A stretch of DNA of 37,162 nucleotides from Collinsella aerofaciens. GTDB lineage: Bacteria; Actinomycetota; Coriobacteriia; Coriobacteriales; Coriobacteriaceae. Below the pieces are notes generated by a model. It was not told the origin of the DNA. It made no database searches and was given only the letters and a program-made list of their open reading frames with translations. Position 1 is the stretch's first letter. Each line of letters begins with the position of its first letter. This document shows, piece after piece, positions 23,896 through 32,388 of this stretch. The DNA lies in NCBI RefSeq assembly GCF_015670795.1, contig NZ_JADPCJ010000025.1, positions 1-37,162 of the forward strand, written 5' to 3'. Made by a program: the position numbers and the translations under genes.

Positions 23896-26043
23896 TTACT
23901 TCCCCTGCACCATGGTGAGGGAGATCTTTTTGCGGTCGCGATCGACCTTCTCGACCCACACCTTGACCGTATCGCCGACGCGCACCACGTCGCTCGGGTG
24001 CTTGACGAAGCGGTTGGCCAGCTTGGAGATGTGTACGAGGCCGTCCTGGTGCACGCCCACGTCGACGAACGCGCCAAAGTCGACGACGTTGCGCACCGTG
24101 CCCTTGAGTTCCATGCCGGGCTCCAGGTCGTCGATGGAAAGTGCCGAGCGGCTAAAGACCACTTCGGGCGCGTCGTCGCGCGGGTCGCGGCCGGGCTTCT
24201 TGAGCTCGTTGACAATGTCGATGAGCGTGAGGGTGCCGCAGTTCAGATCGCTTGCCAGTGCCGAGATACTGCCCAGACGGCGCTCAATGTCGGGCACGCC
24301 GCCGCGGCTGAGCTCGCTGGCTTTAACGCCTGCGCGCTCCAGGACGGCCGTGGCCACCTCGTAGCTCTCGGGGTGGACGCTTGTCGCGTCGAGCGGGTTC
24401 TTGCCGCCGCTGATGCGCAGGAAACCCGCGGCGTTGAGGTATGCCTTGGGTCCCAGCTTGGGGACCTTCTTGAGCTGGCGGCGATCGGTAAAGGCGCCGT
24501 TTTCCTCGCGGTAGGCCACGATATTCTTGGCTACGCTCGGCGTGATGCCCGATACATATCCCAGCAGGCTTGCGCTCGCGGTGTTGACGTCGACGCCCAC
24601 GCGGTTGACGACGTCCTCCACCACGTGGCCCAGGGTGCGCGAGAGCTCGGTCTGGTCAAGGTCGTGCTGGTACTGGCCAACGCCGATGGACTGGGGCGGA
24701 ATCTTGACGAGTTCTGCCAGCGGGTCCTGCAGGCGGCGGCCCAGGCTCATGGCGCCGCGCACGGTGACATCCAGATCGGGATATTCCTGGCTGGCAAGCT
24801 CGGAAGCGGAGTACACCGATGCGCCGGCCTCGTTGACGATGGTGTATCGCAGTCCAGGTGCCTGCTCGGCAATGAACTCCGAGACGACTTCCTCGGTCTC
24901 GCGGCTGGCGGTGCCGTTGCCGATGACGATGGTGTTGACGCCGTCCTTCTTGACGAGGCGAGCGAGCTCGCGCTTGGTGCCGGCGACGTCGTGGCGCGGC
25001 TTGGTGGGGTAGACCACGCCGTGGTCGAGTAGCTTGCCGGTCTCGTCCATGACGGCGACCTTGCAGCCGGTACGGTAGCCCGGATCGAGCGCGAGCACGC
25101 GGGCACCGCGCACGGGGCGTGCCGAGAGCAGCCCCTCGAGATTCTTGGCAAAGACGTTGATGGCCTCGGTTTGCGCACGGACGGTGAGTTTGGCACGGGC
25201 CTCGCGCTCCAGCGAGGGGGCCATGAGGCGCTTGTAGCCGTCGGCGATGGCGGCATCGAAGATGGGAGCAAACACGCCCTGGCGTCGGGGCCAACGGCTG
25301 CCGAGGCGCGCTGTGGCGGCAGCGCCGTCGACGTTCACGCGCACGCGGAGCTTGCCCTCGCGCTCACCGCGGTCGATAGCCAACACGCGGTGGTTGGGTA
25401 TACGGCGCAGTGGCTCGTCATAGCTGTAGTACGGCTCGTAGGGGGTCTTCTCGGCGGGGTCGGTGGCCTCGACGACGATATCGGCAGTGTTTTGCGTAAA
25501 GGCGCGTAGGTCGGCGACGTTCTCCGGGTCCTCGGCTACCGTCTCGGCCACGATGTCGGCGGCGCCGGCGAGCGCCTTCTCGGGCGTGTTGAAGCCGGCC
25601 TCCTCGTGGACGTATGCCGCGGCGGCGTCGAGTGCGCTGCCCTTGGCGGATGCCTGCATGATGATCATGTTGGCGAGCGGCTCCAAGCCTGCCTCGCGGG
25701 CCTTCTGCGCGCGGGTCATGCGCTTTTTGCGGTAGGGCTTGTAGAGGTCCTCGACACGCTGGAGCTGCGTGGCCTCGCGAATCTGCTGCTCGAGTTCGGG
25801 CGTGAGTTTGCCCTGGGCGTCGATAAGCAGAATGACGTCCTCTTTACGCTGCTCAAGATTGCGCAGGTAGGACAGGCGCTCGTCGAGGGTGCGCAGGGCG
25901 ACATCGTCCATGCCGCCCGTGGCTTCCTTGCGGTAGCGCGAGATAAAGGGAATGGTGTTGCCCTCGTCGATGAGCTTGACGGCCGCCTCGATATTGGCGG
26001 CCTTAAGGTTGAGCTCGTGGGCAAGCTGGGCGATAAGATCCAT
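23896..26043 (-). CDS. tex: Tex-family RNA-binding transcription accessory protein
   Basis: A 715-residue protein with full Tex architecture: N-terminal helical domain with TIPFISRYRKEATGGMDD (about 30-48), the YqgF/RNase H-like domain with VLALDPGYRTGCKVAV (about 320), helix-hairpin-helix segment (VNTASASLLGYVSGITPSVA, about 485) and a C-terminal S1 domain (GMELKGTVRNVVDFGAFVDVG, about 640-712). Tex binds nucleic acid and affects transcription, but its exact task is unsettled. ATG 26043 has AAGGAG upstream and matches the family start MDLIAQLAHEL; the longer in-frame ORF to 26130 enters the palindromic region. It is transcribed alone. Confidence 0.93.
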   Translation of the reverse strand: MDLIAQLAHELNLKAANIEAAVKLIDEGNTIPFISRYRKEATGGMDDVALRTLDERLSYLRNLEQRKEDVILLIDAQGKLTPELEQQIREATQLQRVEDLYKPYRKKRMTRAQKAREAGLEPLANMIIMQASAKGSALDAAAAYVHEEAGFNTPEKALAGAADIVAETVAEDPENVADLRAFTQNTADIVVEATDPAEKTPYEPYYSYDEPLRRIPNHRVLAIDRGEREGKLRVRVNVDGAAATARLGSRWPRRQGVFAPIFDAAIADGYKRLMAPSLEREARAKLTVRAQTEAINVFAKNLEGLLSARPVRGARVLALDPGYRTGCKVAVMDETGKLLDHGVVYPTKPRHDVAGTKRELARLVKKDGVNTIVIGNGTASRETEEVVSEFIAEQAPGLRYTIVNEAGASVYSASELASQEYPDLDVTVRGAMSLGRRLQDPLAELVKIPPQSIGVGQYQHDLDQTELSRTLGHVVEDVVNRVGVDVNTASASLLGYVSGITPSVAKNIVAYREENGAFTDRRQLKKVPKLGPKAYLNAAGFLRISGGKNPLDATSVHPESYEVATAVLERAGVKASELSRGGVPDIERRLGSISALASDLNCGTLTLIDIVNELKKPGRDPRDDAPEVVFSRSALSIDDLEPGMELKGTVRNVVDFGAFVDVGVHQDGLVHISKLANRFVKHPSDVVRVGDTVKVWVEKVDRDRKKISLTMVQGK

Positions 26044-26125
26044 GGGACTCCTTGCGTTTAAGGTGCGTTTGCAGCACAGGGCTACCAAGGATACCACCCG
26101 TCCCAAAAGACTGTTTTGGGGCCGC

Positions 26126-26285
26126 GCCACGAAAACGACCTATCTACTACGTTTGAACCGTAGGGGCTGACCATACCTGGGTTCTCCGAAAATCGGCAAG
26201 ACGTTTACCTGCGGTTTTTATTTCGCGAAATTCGGCATGGTTGAGGGCGATCGGTTAAACGTAGTAGATAGGCGCATTTCGTGGC
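26126..26285. repeat. Long imperfect palindrome upstream of tex (MITE-like)
   Basis: The arms 26126-26160 and 26252-26285 are inverted: GCCACGAAA, then CCTATCTACTACGTTT and AACCG in one, and the complement in the other with a few mismatches. The 90-bp interior has weaker nested pairing (ACCATACC/GGCATGGT). The size and terminal inverted repeats resemble a miniature element or intergenic repeat; no transposase is near. Confidence 0.6.
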
Positions 26286-26350
26286 GAACGAATCAAGCCG
26301 AGGTGCAAAATAGCCCCCCGCCCAGAAAAATCGTCGGAAAGGTAGCAAAA

Positions 26351-26382
26351 TGCCCCGCGGGCAGGAGGCTGCTCGTGGGGCA
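26351..26382 (-). terminator. Intrinsic terminator of the SDR-MFS-Gfo operon
   Basis: TGCCCCGCGGGCAG (26351-26364) and CTGCTCGTGGGGCA (26369-26382) pair with two mismatches. On the - strand the stem is followed by TTTTGC, 70 bp after the Gfo/Idh/MocA stop. Confidence 0.75.
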
Positions 26383-26454
26383 AAGAAGAGGGGCTTGTTG
26401 GTGGCGGACCGAAGGGTTCGGCATGGGGCTTCTGCCGCGGTCGCTCTTAAGGCA

Positions 26455-27495
26455 TTACAGCTCGACGAGCTGGCCGGTCTCGGCGGCCTCCTTGATGGCG
26501 TTGAGAAGCGTGAGCGTCTTGACGTTATCGGCGGGGGTCACGACGGGCTCGACCTCGCGGCGGACAACCTTCACAAAGTGCTTGAGCTGCATCTTGTGCG
26601 GCAGTGCCGGGTCCACGGCTGGAATCTCCATCTGCAGCGGCTTGTGCCAGTTGGAGGCGCCGTCGTAGGAGAACTGGTGCAGGCGGGGCAGCGACAGGGC
26701 GCCCAGGGTTCCGCCGATAAAGTAGGCGTCGGCGTCGAAGGGGCGGTACTGCGGATCCTCGCGAGCGGTTGCCTCCCAGTTCCAGGGGCTGGCGGTGGCG
26801 TCGGAGATGGTCATGCTTGCGAGCGCGCCATCGGCAAAACGGACGTTGACCACAGCGGAGTCCTCGGTCTCAAAACCGCGGGCGGCGCTGGACTGCATGC
26901 CCTGGACGGCAACGGGCTCGCCCAGCAGGTAGCGGAGCAAGTCGACGTCGTGAACCAGGTTGACCAAGATCGGTCCGGCACCCTTCTTGCGTCGCCACTC
27001 GACATCGAAGTACTCGTCATTCTTATAGATCATGTAGTGGAAGCTCGACACGGTGAGCTTGCCCAGCTCGCCGGACTCGATGATCTCCTTGGCCTTGTTG
27101 ACGAAGGGGTTGTGGCGACGGTGCTGACCCACGAGCACGGGCACGCCGGCGGTCTCGGCCTCGGCGGCAAAGGCCTGGGCATCCTCGAGGTCGTTGGAGA
27201 TCGGCTTTTCTACCAGCGGCACGATGTTGCGCTTCACAGCCTCGCGAGCAACGCCCAGATGCAGGTCGTTGGGGGTGGCGATGATGACGGCCTCGGGCTT
27301 GACCTCGTCCATCATCTGGGCGGGATCGGTGTAAAACGGTACGCCGGCGGTCTCGGCCGTGGCGCGGGCGCCCTCAAAGGCGTCGGCGATGGCGACGAGC
27401 TCGGCCTCGGGCTCCTCGGTGACAAAGCGGATGTGGTTGCGGCCCATGGCGCCGGCGCCGATAACGGCAATGCGGACGGGGTTGAGCTCAGACAT
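26455..27495 (-). CDS. Gfo/Idh/MocA-family dehydrogenase
   Basis: The 346-residue enzyme has an N-terminal Rossmann domain (VIGAGAMGRNH, about 10-20), the family EKP motif in PLVEKPISND (about 93-102) and the catalytic-site region NLVHDVDLLRYLLG near 180, where His is expected to act in catalysis. These enzymes oxidise or reduce sugars, inositols or their acids with NAD(P). ATG 27495 has AAGGAG 5 nt upstream. It is the third gene in a - strand cluster after an SDR and an MFS transporter; the pair of dehydrogenases suggests stepwise oxidation/reduction of a polyol or sugar derivative that the MFS imports (inference). Confidence 0.9.
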   Translation of the reverse strand: MSELNPVRIAVIGAGAMGRNHIRFVTEEPEAELVAIADAFEGARATAETAGVPFYTDPAQMMDEVKPEAVIIATPNDLHLGVAREAVKRNIVPLVEKPISNDLEDAQAFAAEAETAGVPVLVGQHRRHNPFVNKAKEIIESGELGKLTVSSFHYMIYKNDEYFDVEWRRKKGAGPILVNLVHDVDLLRYLLGEPVAVQGMQSSAARGFETEDSAVVNVRFADGALASMTISDATASPWNWEATAREDPQYRPFDADAYFIGGTLGALSLPRLHQFSYDGASNWHKPLQMEIPAVDPALPHKMQLKHFVKVVRREVEPVVTPADNVKTLTLLNAIKEAAETGQLVEL

Positions 27496-27525
27496 TTCGA
27501 CTCCTTAATACTGGTGGCCGGTGGA

Positions 27526-27556
27526 ATGCGACAAAGGGACTGTCCCTTTGTCGCAT
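27526..27556. repeat. TGACAAAGGGAC palindrome, copy 2 (perfect)
   Basis: ATGCGACAAAGGGAC (27526-27540) and its exact reverse complement (27542-27556) flank one T, giving 15-bp arms. It occupies the gap between the MFS and Gfo/Idh/MocA genes. A related imperfect copy is at 10873-10897. Confidence 0.75.
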
Positions 27557-27564
27557 CGGTAAAA

Positions 27565-28821
27565 CTAGGCGGACTTCTTCTTGCTGTCGGAGACCATCAT
27601 GTAGACGGTGAGCACGACGGCGATGGCGGCGATCACAATGGCGCCGTAGAAGGACTGCTGGTAGGCGGCGCTGTCGGCCTCGGCGTGATACAGCACGGCG
27701 GTGATGGGCTGGCTGATCCAGGTGGAAGCGGCGTAGCCTAAAAACATGATGCCGTAGTTGACGCCGATGTTGCTGGTGCCAAAGGCGCCACCGGTGAGCG
27801 GCGGGTAGATGACGAGCAGAGCGCCAAAGCTAAAGCCGAGCAGGGCGAGCGCAACAAAGAACATGGCCTGCGTAAAGCTCATCGACATGATGACGAGAGC
27901 GACGATGGTGACGACAAGACTGATGAGCAGCGACTTGTAGGCGCCGAGCTTGTCGATGATCTGGCCAAAGGACAGACGGCCAACCAGGTTGGCGCAGGTG
28001 TTGACGGAGACCACCACGCCGCCGAGGGCGACGGCCGCGGCGCTCGTGGGGTCGGCGAAGAGCTGGACGGCGGCGATGGAGGCAACCTTGCCCACGAGCA
28101 GGGTGCCCGCGGTGGCGGCAAAGGCGAAGGTGACGATGAGGACCCAGAAGCGCGGGGTCTTGACCATCTCGCCCGGGGTGAGGTCACCGAAGGTGCCGGC
28201 GTGCGCGCCGCCCTTGGGGGCCTCGAAGCCCTCGGGCAGCCAGCCGGCCTCGGGGGCCTTCAGGAACAGGGCGGAGGCGGCGATCGTCACAAAAAAGATG
28301 ACGCCGAGCGCCTTAAGGGCGCCAAAGATGCCCAGGCTCGGGATGAGCAGCGAGGCGAGCACCGGGGACAGCACGGCGGGACCGGCGGTTGAAGCGGCCA
28401 GGGTGATGCCGGAGGCGAGACCCTTCTTGTCGATGAACCACTTTTGGCCGGTGGTGAGCGCGGGGTTGTAGCCCAGGCCGTTGCCGACGGCGGCGACGAG
28501 CGAGAACCACAGGTAGAACTGCCACGGCTCGGTGACGGTGCCGGACATGAACCAGCCCAGGCCGTAGCACACGGCGGCGGCGATCACGACGTTACGCGGG
28601 CCGATCTTATCGGAGATACGGCCGGCGAAGATGCCCGTCACGGCCATGATGGTCTGAAAGACCGGGAAAGCCCAGGTAAGGGCACTCGACCACTCGGGGT
28701 AGACGGCGAGCAGGTTCTTGCTCACGACAGAATACAGCGCGATGGAGCTGATGAAGAACATGGTGACGCACGCGGCGGAAAGCACGACGGCGCGACCCTT
28801 GTTGGAGTTGGTGGAAGCCAT
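27565..28821 (-). CDS. MFS transporter, OFA (oxalate/formate antiporter-like) family
   Basis: This 418-residue protein has 12 membrane segments. GYNPALTTGQKWFIDKKG and SGITLAASTAGPA (about 115-150) match the OFA branch of the major facilitator superfamily, whose members move organic anions such as oxalate, formate or monocarboxylates. The loop between the two six-helix halves (about 188-210) contains EAGWLPEGFEAPKGG. The start ATG 28821 has AAAGAG upstream. It lies between SDR and Gfo/Idh/MocA genes in one direction, so it is probably the uptake system of that pathway; the substrate is unknown. Confidence 0.9.
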   Translation of the reverse strand: MASTNSNKGRAVVLSAACVTMFFISSIALYSVVSKNLLAVYPEWSSALTWAFPVFQTIMAVTGIFAGRISDKIGPRNVVIAAAVCYGLGWFMSGTVTEPWQFYLWFSLVAAVGNGLGYNPALTTGQKWFIDKKGLASGITLAASTAGPAVLSPVLASLLIPSLGIFGALKALGVIFFVTIAASALFLKAPEAGWLPEGFEAPKGGAHAGTFGDLTPGEMVKTPRFWVLIVTFAFAATAGTLLVGKVASIAAVQLFADPTSAAAVALGGVVVSVNTCANLVGRLSFGQIIDKLGAYKSLLISLVVTIVALVIMSMSFTQAMFFVALALLGFSFGALLVIYPPLTGGAFGTSNIGVNYGIMFLGYAASTWISQPITAVLYHAEADSAAYQQSFYGAIVIAAIAVVLTVYMMVSDSKKKSA

Positions 28822-28886
28822 TGGACTCTTTCTAATCGATGTGGGAGAGGAGCGGTCGTATCCGCGGACCTCCCTGTCAGGTTGGT

Positions 28887-29768
28887 TTACTGGTCAGTTG
28901 GCTTGGCGACGCCGGACTCATCGGACCAAAGCTCGACACCCTTGTTCTTAAGGTAGTTGTCGGCATAGGCGCGACGGCCGCCGGGCTTGGCGGTGAGGTC
29001 GCCCATCATGTTGGAGAAGCCGCCGTCGACCTTGATGGCGTCGCCGGTGGTAAAGTCCGAGCGCTTGGACGCCAGGAACATGACGGCGTTGGCGATATCG
29101 CTGACCTCGCCGATGCGGCGCGTGGCGATCAGACGGCTGCGACTCTTTTCGACCTCGGGGTCGGCGTAGAAGTTGGCCGACATCGGGGTCTTAACGAAGC
29201 AAGGCTCGACGCAGTTGGAGCGGACGCCGTAGGGGCCCCACTCGGCAGCCAGCATCTTGGACATCATGTTGACGCCGGCCTTGGTGGAGCTGTACACGCC
29301 CGAGAACGTCTCGGGGGAGTGGCTAGCGACGGTCGAGATGTGCACCAGGCGGCCCTGGCCGGCCTTGATCATCTCGCGACCAAAGCGCTGCGAGGTGATG
29401 AAGTAACCGGTGAGGTTGACGTTGATGACCTCGTTCCAGTCGGAGAGCGGCAGGTCCTCCATGGCGGCGAAGCGCAGGATACCGGCGGTGTTGACGAGGA
29501 CGTCGACACGGCCGAAGTCGGCGATGGTGGCATCGACGGCGGCCTGAACCTCGGCCTCGTCGGTGGCGTTCATCTTGTAGCCCTCGGCGTGGATGCCAAA
29601 CTCGGCGGCGAGGTCGGCGGCTGCGGCCTTGACCTTTTCCTCGTCCAGGTCGAGCAGGACGACGTTGGCGCCGTTGCGGGCGAACTCGCGGCAAATCTCG
29701 ACGCCCATACCGCCGAGTGCGCCGGTCACGGCGCAGACATCGCCCTCGAGCTTAAGCCAGTTGCTCAT
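28887..29768 (-). CDS. Short-chain dehydrogenase/reductase
   Basis: A 293-residue classical SDR: cofactor motif TGALGGMG (about 15-22), NTAG (about 92) in place of NNAG, catalytic Ser in HISTVAS (about 145) and YSSTK (about 158-162). The Asp in VVLLDLDEEK suggests NAD(H) rather than NADP(H). The product is about 40 residues longer than a minimal SDR, with a C-terminal extension RRAYADNYLKNKG of unknown role. It resembles gluconate/2-deoxygluconate and polyol dehydrogenases, but steroid or cyclitol substrates cannot be excluded. ATG 29768 follows AAGAAGGGAAG. It is the first gene after the shared LysR promoter region. Confidence 0.9.
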   Translation of the reverse strand: MSNWLKLEGDVCAVTGALGGMGVEICREFARNGANVVLLDLDEEKVKAAAADLAAEFGIHAEGYKMNATDEAEVQAAVDATIADFGRVDVLVNTAGILRFAAMEDLPLSDWNEVINVNLTGYFITSQRFGREMIKAGQGRLVHISTVASHSPETFSGVYSSTKAGVNMMSKMLAAEWGPYGVRSNCVEPCFVKTPMSANFYADPEVEKSRSRLIATRRIGEVSDIANAVMFLASKRSDFTTGDAIKVDGGFSNMMGDLTAKPGGRRAYADNYLKNKGVELWSDESGVAKPTDQ

Positions 29769-30001
29769 AGGAACTTCCCTTCTTGTGCCTTCCTGTGGGT
29801 CGTTCCCATTAATCGACCCACGTGGTTTTCGCAGGTTATCGTATGCTTTGCATTTACGCAGATGAATTGCATATTTGTTAGAATGGCGTTAACCGTAGGT
29901 TTACACTGTGCGATGCAGTTTATGCTCAACTGAGCGCGTGACCTGCGAAAACAACCCCCTGTGGCACCATGTGGCCACGGGCGCGAAAACGGGAGATTGA
30001 C
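29769..30001. promoter_or_regulatory. Divergent promoter region SDR operon / lysR with inverted operator
   Basis: GTTTTCGCAGGT (29825-29836) and its exact complement ACCTGCGAAAAC (29941-29952) lie 105 bp apart, one near each gene. A TTTGCAT...ATTGCAT repeat pair (29849-29872) lies between. This arrangement suits binding or looping by the LysR protein. No firm -35/-10 pair was assigned. Confidence 0.5.
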
Positions 30002-30880
30002 GTGTACGATCGACGACTTGAGGCCATATCGGCCGCCGCGGAGCTGGGGAGCTTCTCGCGTGCGGCGGCAAGATTGCGCGTGTCGACCCCGGCCCTCGTC
30101 AAGCAGGTGTCGGGCTTCGAGGCCGAGTTTGGCATCACGTTGTTCGAGCGCTCGCACTCGGGCGTCAAGGTGACGCCGGCCGGCGCACTGCTGGTGGACG
30201 ACGCGCGCTCGATCATGCGGCAGTCCGAGGACGCGCTGCGCCGTGCCCGACGCGCGGCGGGCGATGGCGGTGCCGTGCGCCTGGGCGTATCGATGATGTG
30301 CCCAGGACGCCAGACGCTGTCGATGTGGACGGGCATCCACGATCTGGAACCGTCGTTGCGATTTGAGATCGTGCCGGTGAGCGACCTCTATGACGAGCGC
30401 GAATCCGTCATGCGCAGCTTGGGCCGCGAGGTCGATGTGGTGCAGTCGAGTTTTTCGACCCCGCGCTGGGGTGACGCCTGCCAAAAGCTCCGCATCGTTA
30501 ACGTGCCGTTTTATATCGACCTGCCGCGCACGAGCCCGCTGGCGCGCAAGAATCGCATTACGGTCGCCGACTTGGAGGGTATGCGTCTGCGCGTGCTCCG
30601 CCACGGCAACGACGCTATGGACAGCCTGCGTATCGATCTTTTGGCAGACGGCGGCGTGGACGTGATCGATGTGGATAGCTTCGACTTTGCGCTCTTTAAC
30701 GAGGCGGAGGAAAAGGGTGACGCGGTGCTCACCTGCGGCGCATGGTCGGGGGTGCACCCGGCCTTTGTGGGCGTACCGTTCCTGTGCGGCCGCGAGGTGC
30801 CGGTCTTTTTGCACTATCCGCTCGAGCCGACCCTCCAAGTACAAAAATTCATCAACGCCATGGCACAACTTCTCAAATAG
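30002..30880 (+). CDS. LysR-family transcriptional regulator
   Basis: A 292-residue LysR protein. The helix-turn-helix is at about 3-60 (RRLEAISAAAELGSFSRAAA, then STPALVKQVSGFEAEFGITLFER). The effector domain (about 90-290) is less typical and rich in Asp/Arg (MRSLGREVDVVQSSFS). GTG 30002 was chosen because GGGAG lies 6 nt upstream and it gives the usual LysR N-terminus; ATG 29969 would add 11 basic residues without a site. Divergent orientation to SDR-MFS-Gfo/Idh/MocA indicates it controls them, probably activating with a pathway metabolite. Confidence 0.88.
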   Translation: MYDRRLEAISAAAELGSFSRAAARLRVSTPALVKQVSGFEAEFGITLFERSHSGVKVTPAGALLVDDARSIMRQSEDALRRARRAAGDGGAVRLGVSMMCPGRQTLSMWTGIHDLEPSLRFEIVPVSDLYDERESVMRSLGREVDVVQSSFSTPRWGDACQKLRIVNVPFYIDLPRTSPLARKNRITVADLEGMRLRVLRHGNDAMDSLRIDLLADGGVDVIDVDSFDFALFNEAEEKGDAVLTCGAWSGVHPAFVGVPFLCGREVPVFLHYPLEPTLQVQKFINAMAQLLK

Positions 30881-30923
30881 CCAAAAGAGTCCCGTCCCAA
30901 ATTAGCTACCCTTTGCTACGGGT

Positions 30924-32015
30924 TTAGCGGTCCTCGCGTTGCGGCCCGGCTGCCTCGGCTGTCTTTACGCGGTTCTTGTCGATGTACATGTTTTTGTCGG
31001 CCTGGGAAAAGAGCTCGCGCATCGTAGGCGGTTCATCAAAATCACTGGAAAGCGCATAGCCCACCGCATAGCTGATAGGCATGTCGGGATGAGTCTCGGA
31101 ATACTCGTTCACGTTCGCGCGAACCCGAGCGAGACAGGACTCCACGGCAGCTCGATCGGTATCTCGCAGCACCGCGATAAACTCATCGCCGCCGTCGCGG
31201 CCCACAAAGCAGGTCTCCGACGCCACGCGCCCCAGCTGCTGGGCAAAAGAACGGATGTATTCGTCGCCCTTCTCGTGGCCGAAGCTGTTATTGACCGTAT
31301 GCAGATTGTTAAGGTCGAAGACGCACACCGCAACGGGCGCCTCCGCGGAGACAGGTTGCTCCTGCCCCAAGACCTCCTCGCACTTGTTCTTGTTGGGCAG
31401 TCCTGTGGCTTCGTCGAGATAGACTTTGTTCTGCAGTTCGCGATTGAGCGCGGCAGTTCGCACCGCGCGAACAAGTTCGACCGCAAAGGTCGCCACCAAG
31501 CCCATGATGTCGATGATCACCAGGCCCTCGAGATAGTTGAGCGCCGACGCCTTCTCCTGAGAGTAGTCCTCTGCGAGTCGCGTAGCATCGTCGCAAATGC
31601 CAAAGAACTCCTCGCTCATGGAGATGATGTCGGTGTTCTCATAGCCGACTTCGCGCACGCGGATGATCTCGGTGCAAAGCTCATCAAAATAATTTGCAAG
31701 CTCGGTCATTTTTGCCTGATACTCATCGTCGTCGAGACGGACGAGGTTGAGGTCGTCACTTCCGTAACGCAAACCGTTGATGTATGAATCCACGGCTTTG
31801 AGCAGGTCATCTTGAGGCTGGCCCGCATCCTCGAGCTTAACGATTCGCTGCGTGGTACCGCGCACCAGACCGGCGTAGTTGACCACACGCGCCGTGCCCT
31901 GGATATCGGAGACGAGCAGCATAACATTGATGAAGAAGAAGATGAGAACTGCCGTGAGCACCATCATGAGCAGGCGCACCGCCTGGCCGGCCTTCTTGGC
32001 GACAGAAGTATTCAC
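30924..32015 (-). CDS. Membrane diguanylate cyclase (GGDEF)
   Basis: The 363-residue protein has a membrane segment at about 12-36, an extracytoplasmic four-helix-type sensor region (about 37-160; RIVKLEDAGQPQDDLL resembles PilJ/type-IV chemoreceptor sensors), a second membrane segment (about 163-185) and a GGDEF domain (about 200-350) with intact RDGGDEF active site. It would make cyclic di-GMP from two GTP. The RxxD inhibitory site five residues before GGDEF is absent (SETC there), so product inhibition through it is unlikely. The start is GTG 32015 with GGGGAG at 7-nt spacing. It converges with lysR; no c-di-GMP hydrolase or receptor is in the window. Confidence 0.9.
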   Translation of the reverse strand: MNTSVAKKAGQAVRLLMMVLTAVLIFFFINVMLLVSDIQGTARVVNYAGLVRGTTQRIVKLEDAGQPQDDLLKAVDSYINGLRYGSDDLNLVRLDDDEYQAKMTELANYFDELCTEIIRVREVGYENTDIISMSEEFFGICDDATRLAEDYSQEKASALNYLEGLVIIDIMGLVATFAVELVRAVRTAALNRELQNKVYLDEATGLPNKNKCEEVLGQEQPVSAEAPVAVCVFDLNNLHTVNNSFGHEKGDEYIRSFAQQLGRVASETCFVGRDGGDEFIAVLRDTDRAAVESCLARVRANVNEYSETHPDMPISYAVGYALSSDFDEPPTMRELFSQADKNMYIDKNRVKTAEAAGPQREDR

Positions 32016-32204
32016 AAGTTCACTCCCCTAAATGACAAAAGAACAGGTAGCACGCAGTGTGCTGAAATTCATGGGTGGTTAACTCTACCATATGGGCCAG
32101 CAGCCTCAAACTGCAGCAGACGCTCGTCCAAATTGGCGTGACGCTTGCCTTGTTGTTCTTGACCTGGCCGCGCTATCGGACATGCTTCTGGTCTTGGATC
32201 ACCA

Positions 32205-32380
32205 TGGGAAAGCTCATCCCGTTTTGTGCGTCTAGAGTGGGATGCGGCTTCCCAAAGGTGCCGTTAGGGGAAATCACATCCCGGTTTACCCCCTTGAAAT
32301 GGGATGCCGTTTCCCGGAGGGGGTCCAGCGGGAAACGGCATCCCATTTTGGGCCCGAAAAGTGGGATACGGTTTCCGGCC
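32205..32380. repeat. Three-unit palindrome array, copy 2 (GTGGGATGCNGTTTCC family)
   Basis: An extra reverse half-unit GGGAAAGCTCATCCC starts at about 32209. Unit A arms are 32237-32253 and 32267-32282 (imperfect). Unit B arms are 32298-32315 and 32330-32347, AATGGGATGCCGTTTCCC and its perfect complement. Unit C is a forward half, GTGGGATACGGTTTCCGG, from 32361. The A-B-half-C order and about 60-bp spacing equal those at 7099-7242. The array again stops next to an A-tract (32387-32391) that is the T-tract of a - strand terminator. Confidence 0.75.
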
Positions 32381-32388
32381 GGCATGAA

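Larger units (their letters stand above)
26044..26454. other. 411-bp intergenic region upstream of tex
   Basis: It holds a 160-bp imperfect palindrome (26126-26285), the terminator of the Gfo/Idh/MocA gene (26351-26382) and a CCGAAGGGTTCGG palindrome (26409-26421). No convincing gene was found. Confidence 0.6.

Noticed and set aside
26350..27741. 463-codon + strand ORF opposite Gfo/Idh/MocA and MFS genes
   Set aside because: It spans two clear - strand genes and their palindromic gap; no start site or family features.
30881..30923. Terminator between convergent lysR and diguanylate cyclase genes
   Set aside because: Only a 5-bp CCCGT/ACGGG pairing with a long loop and no T-tract could be found; too weak to list.
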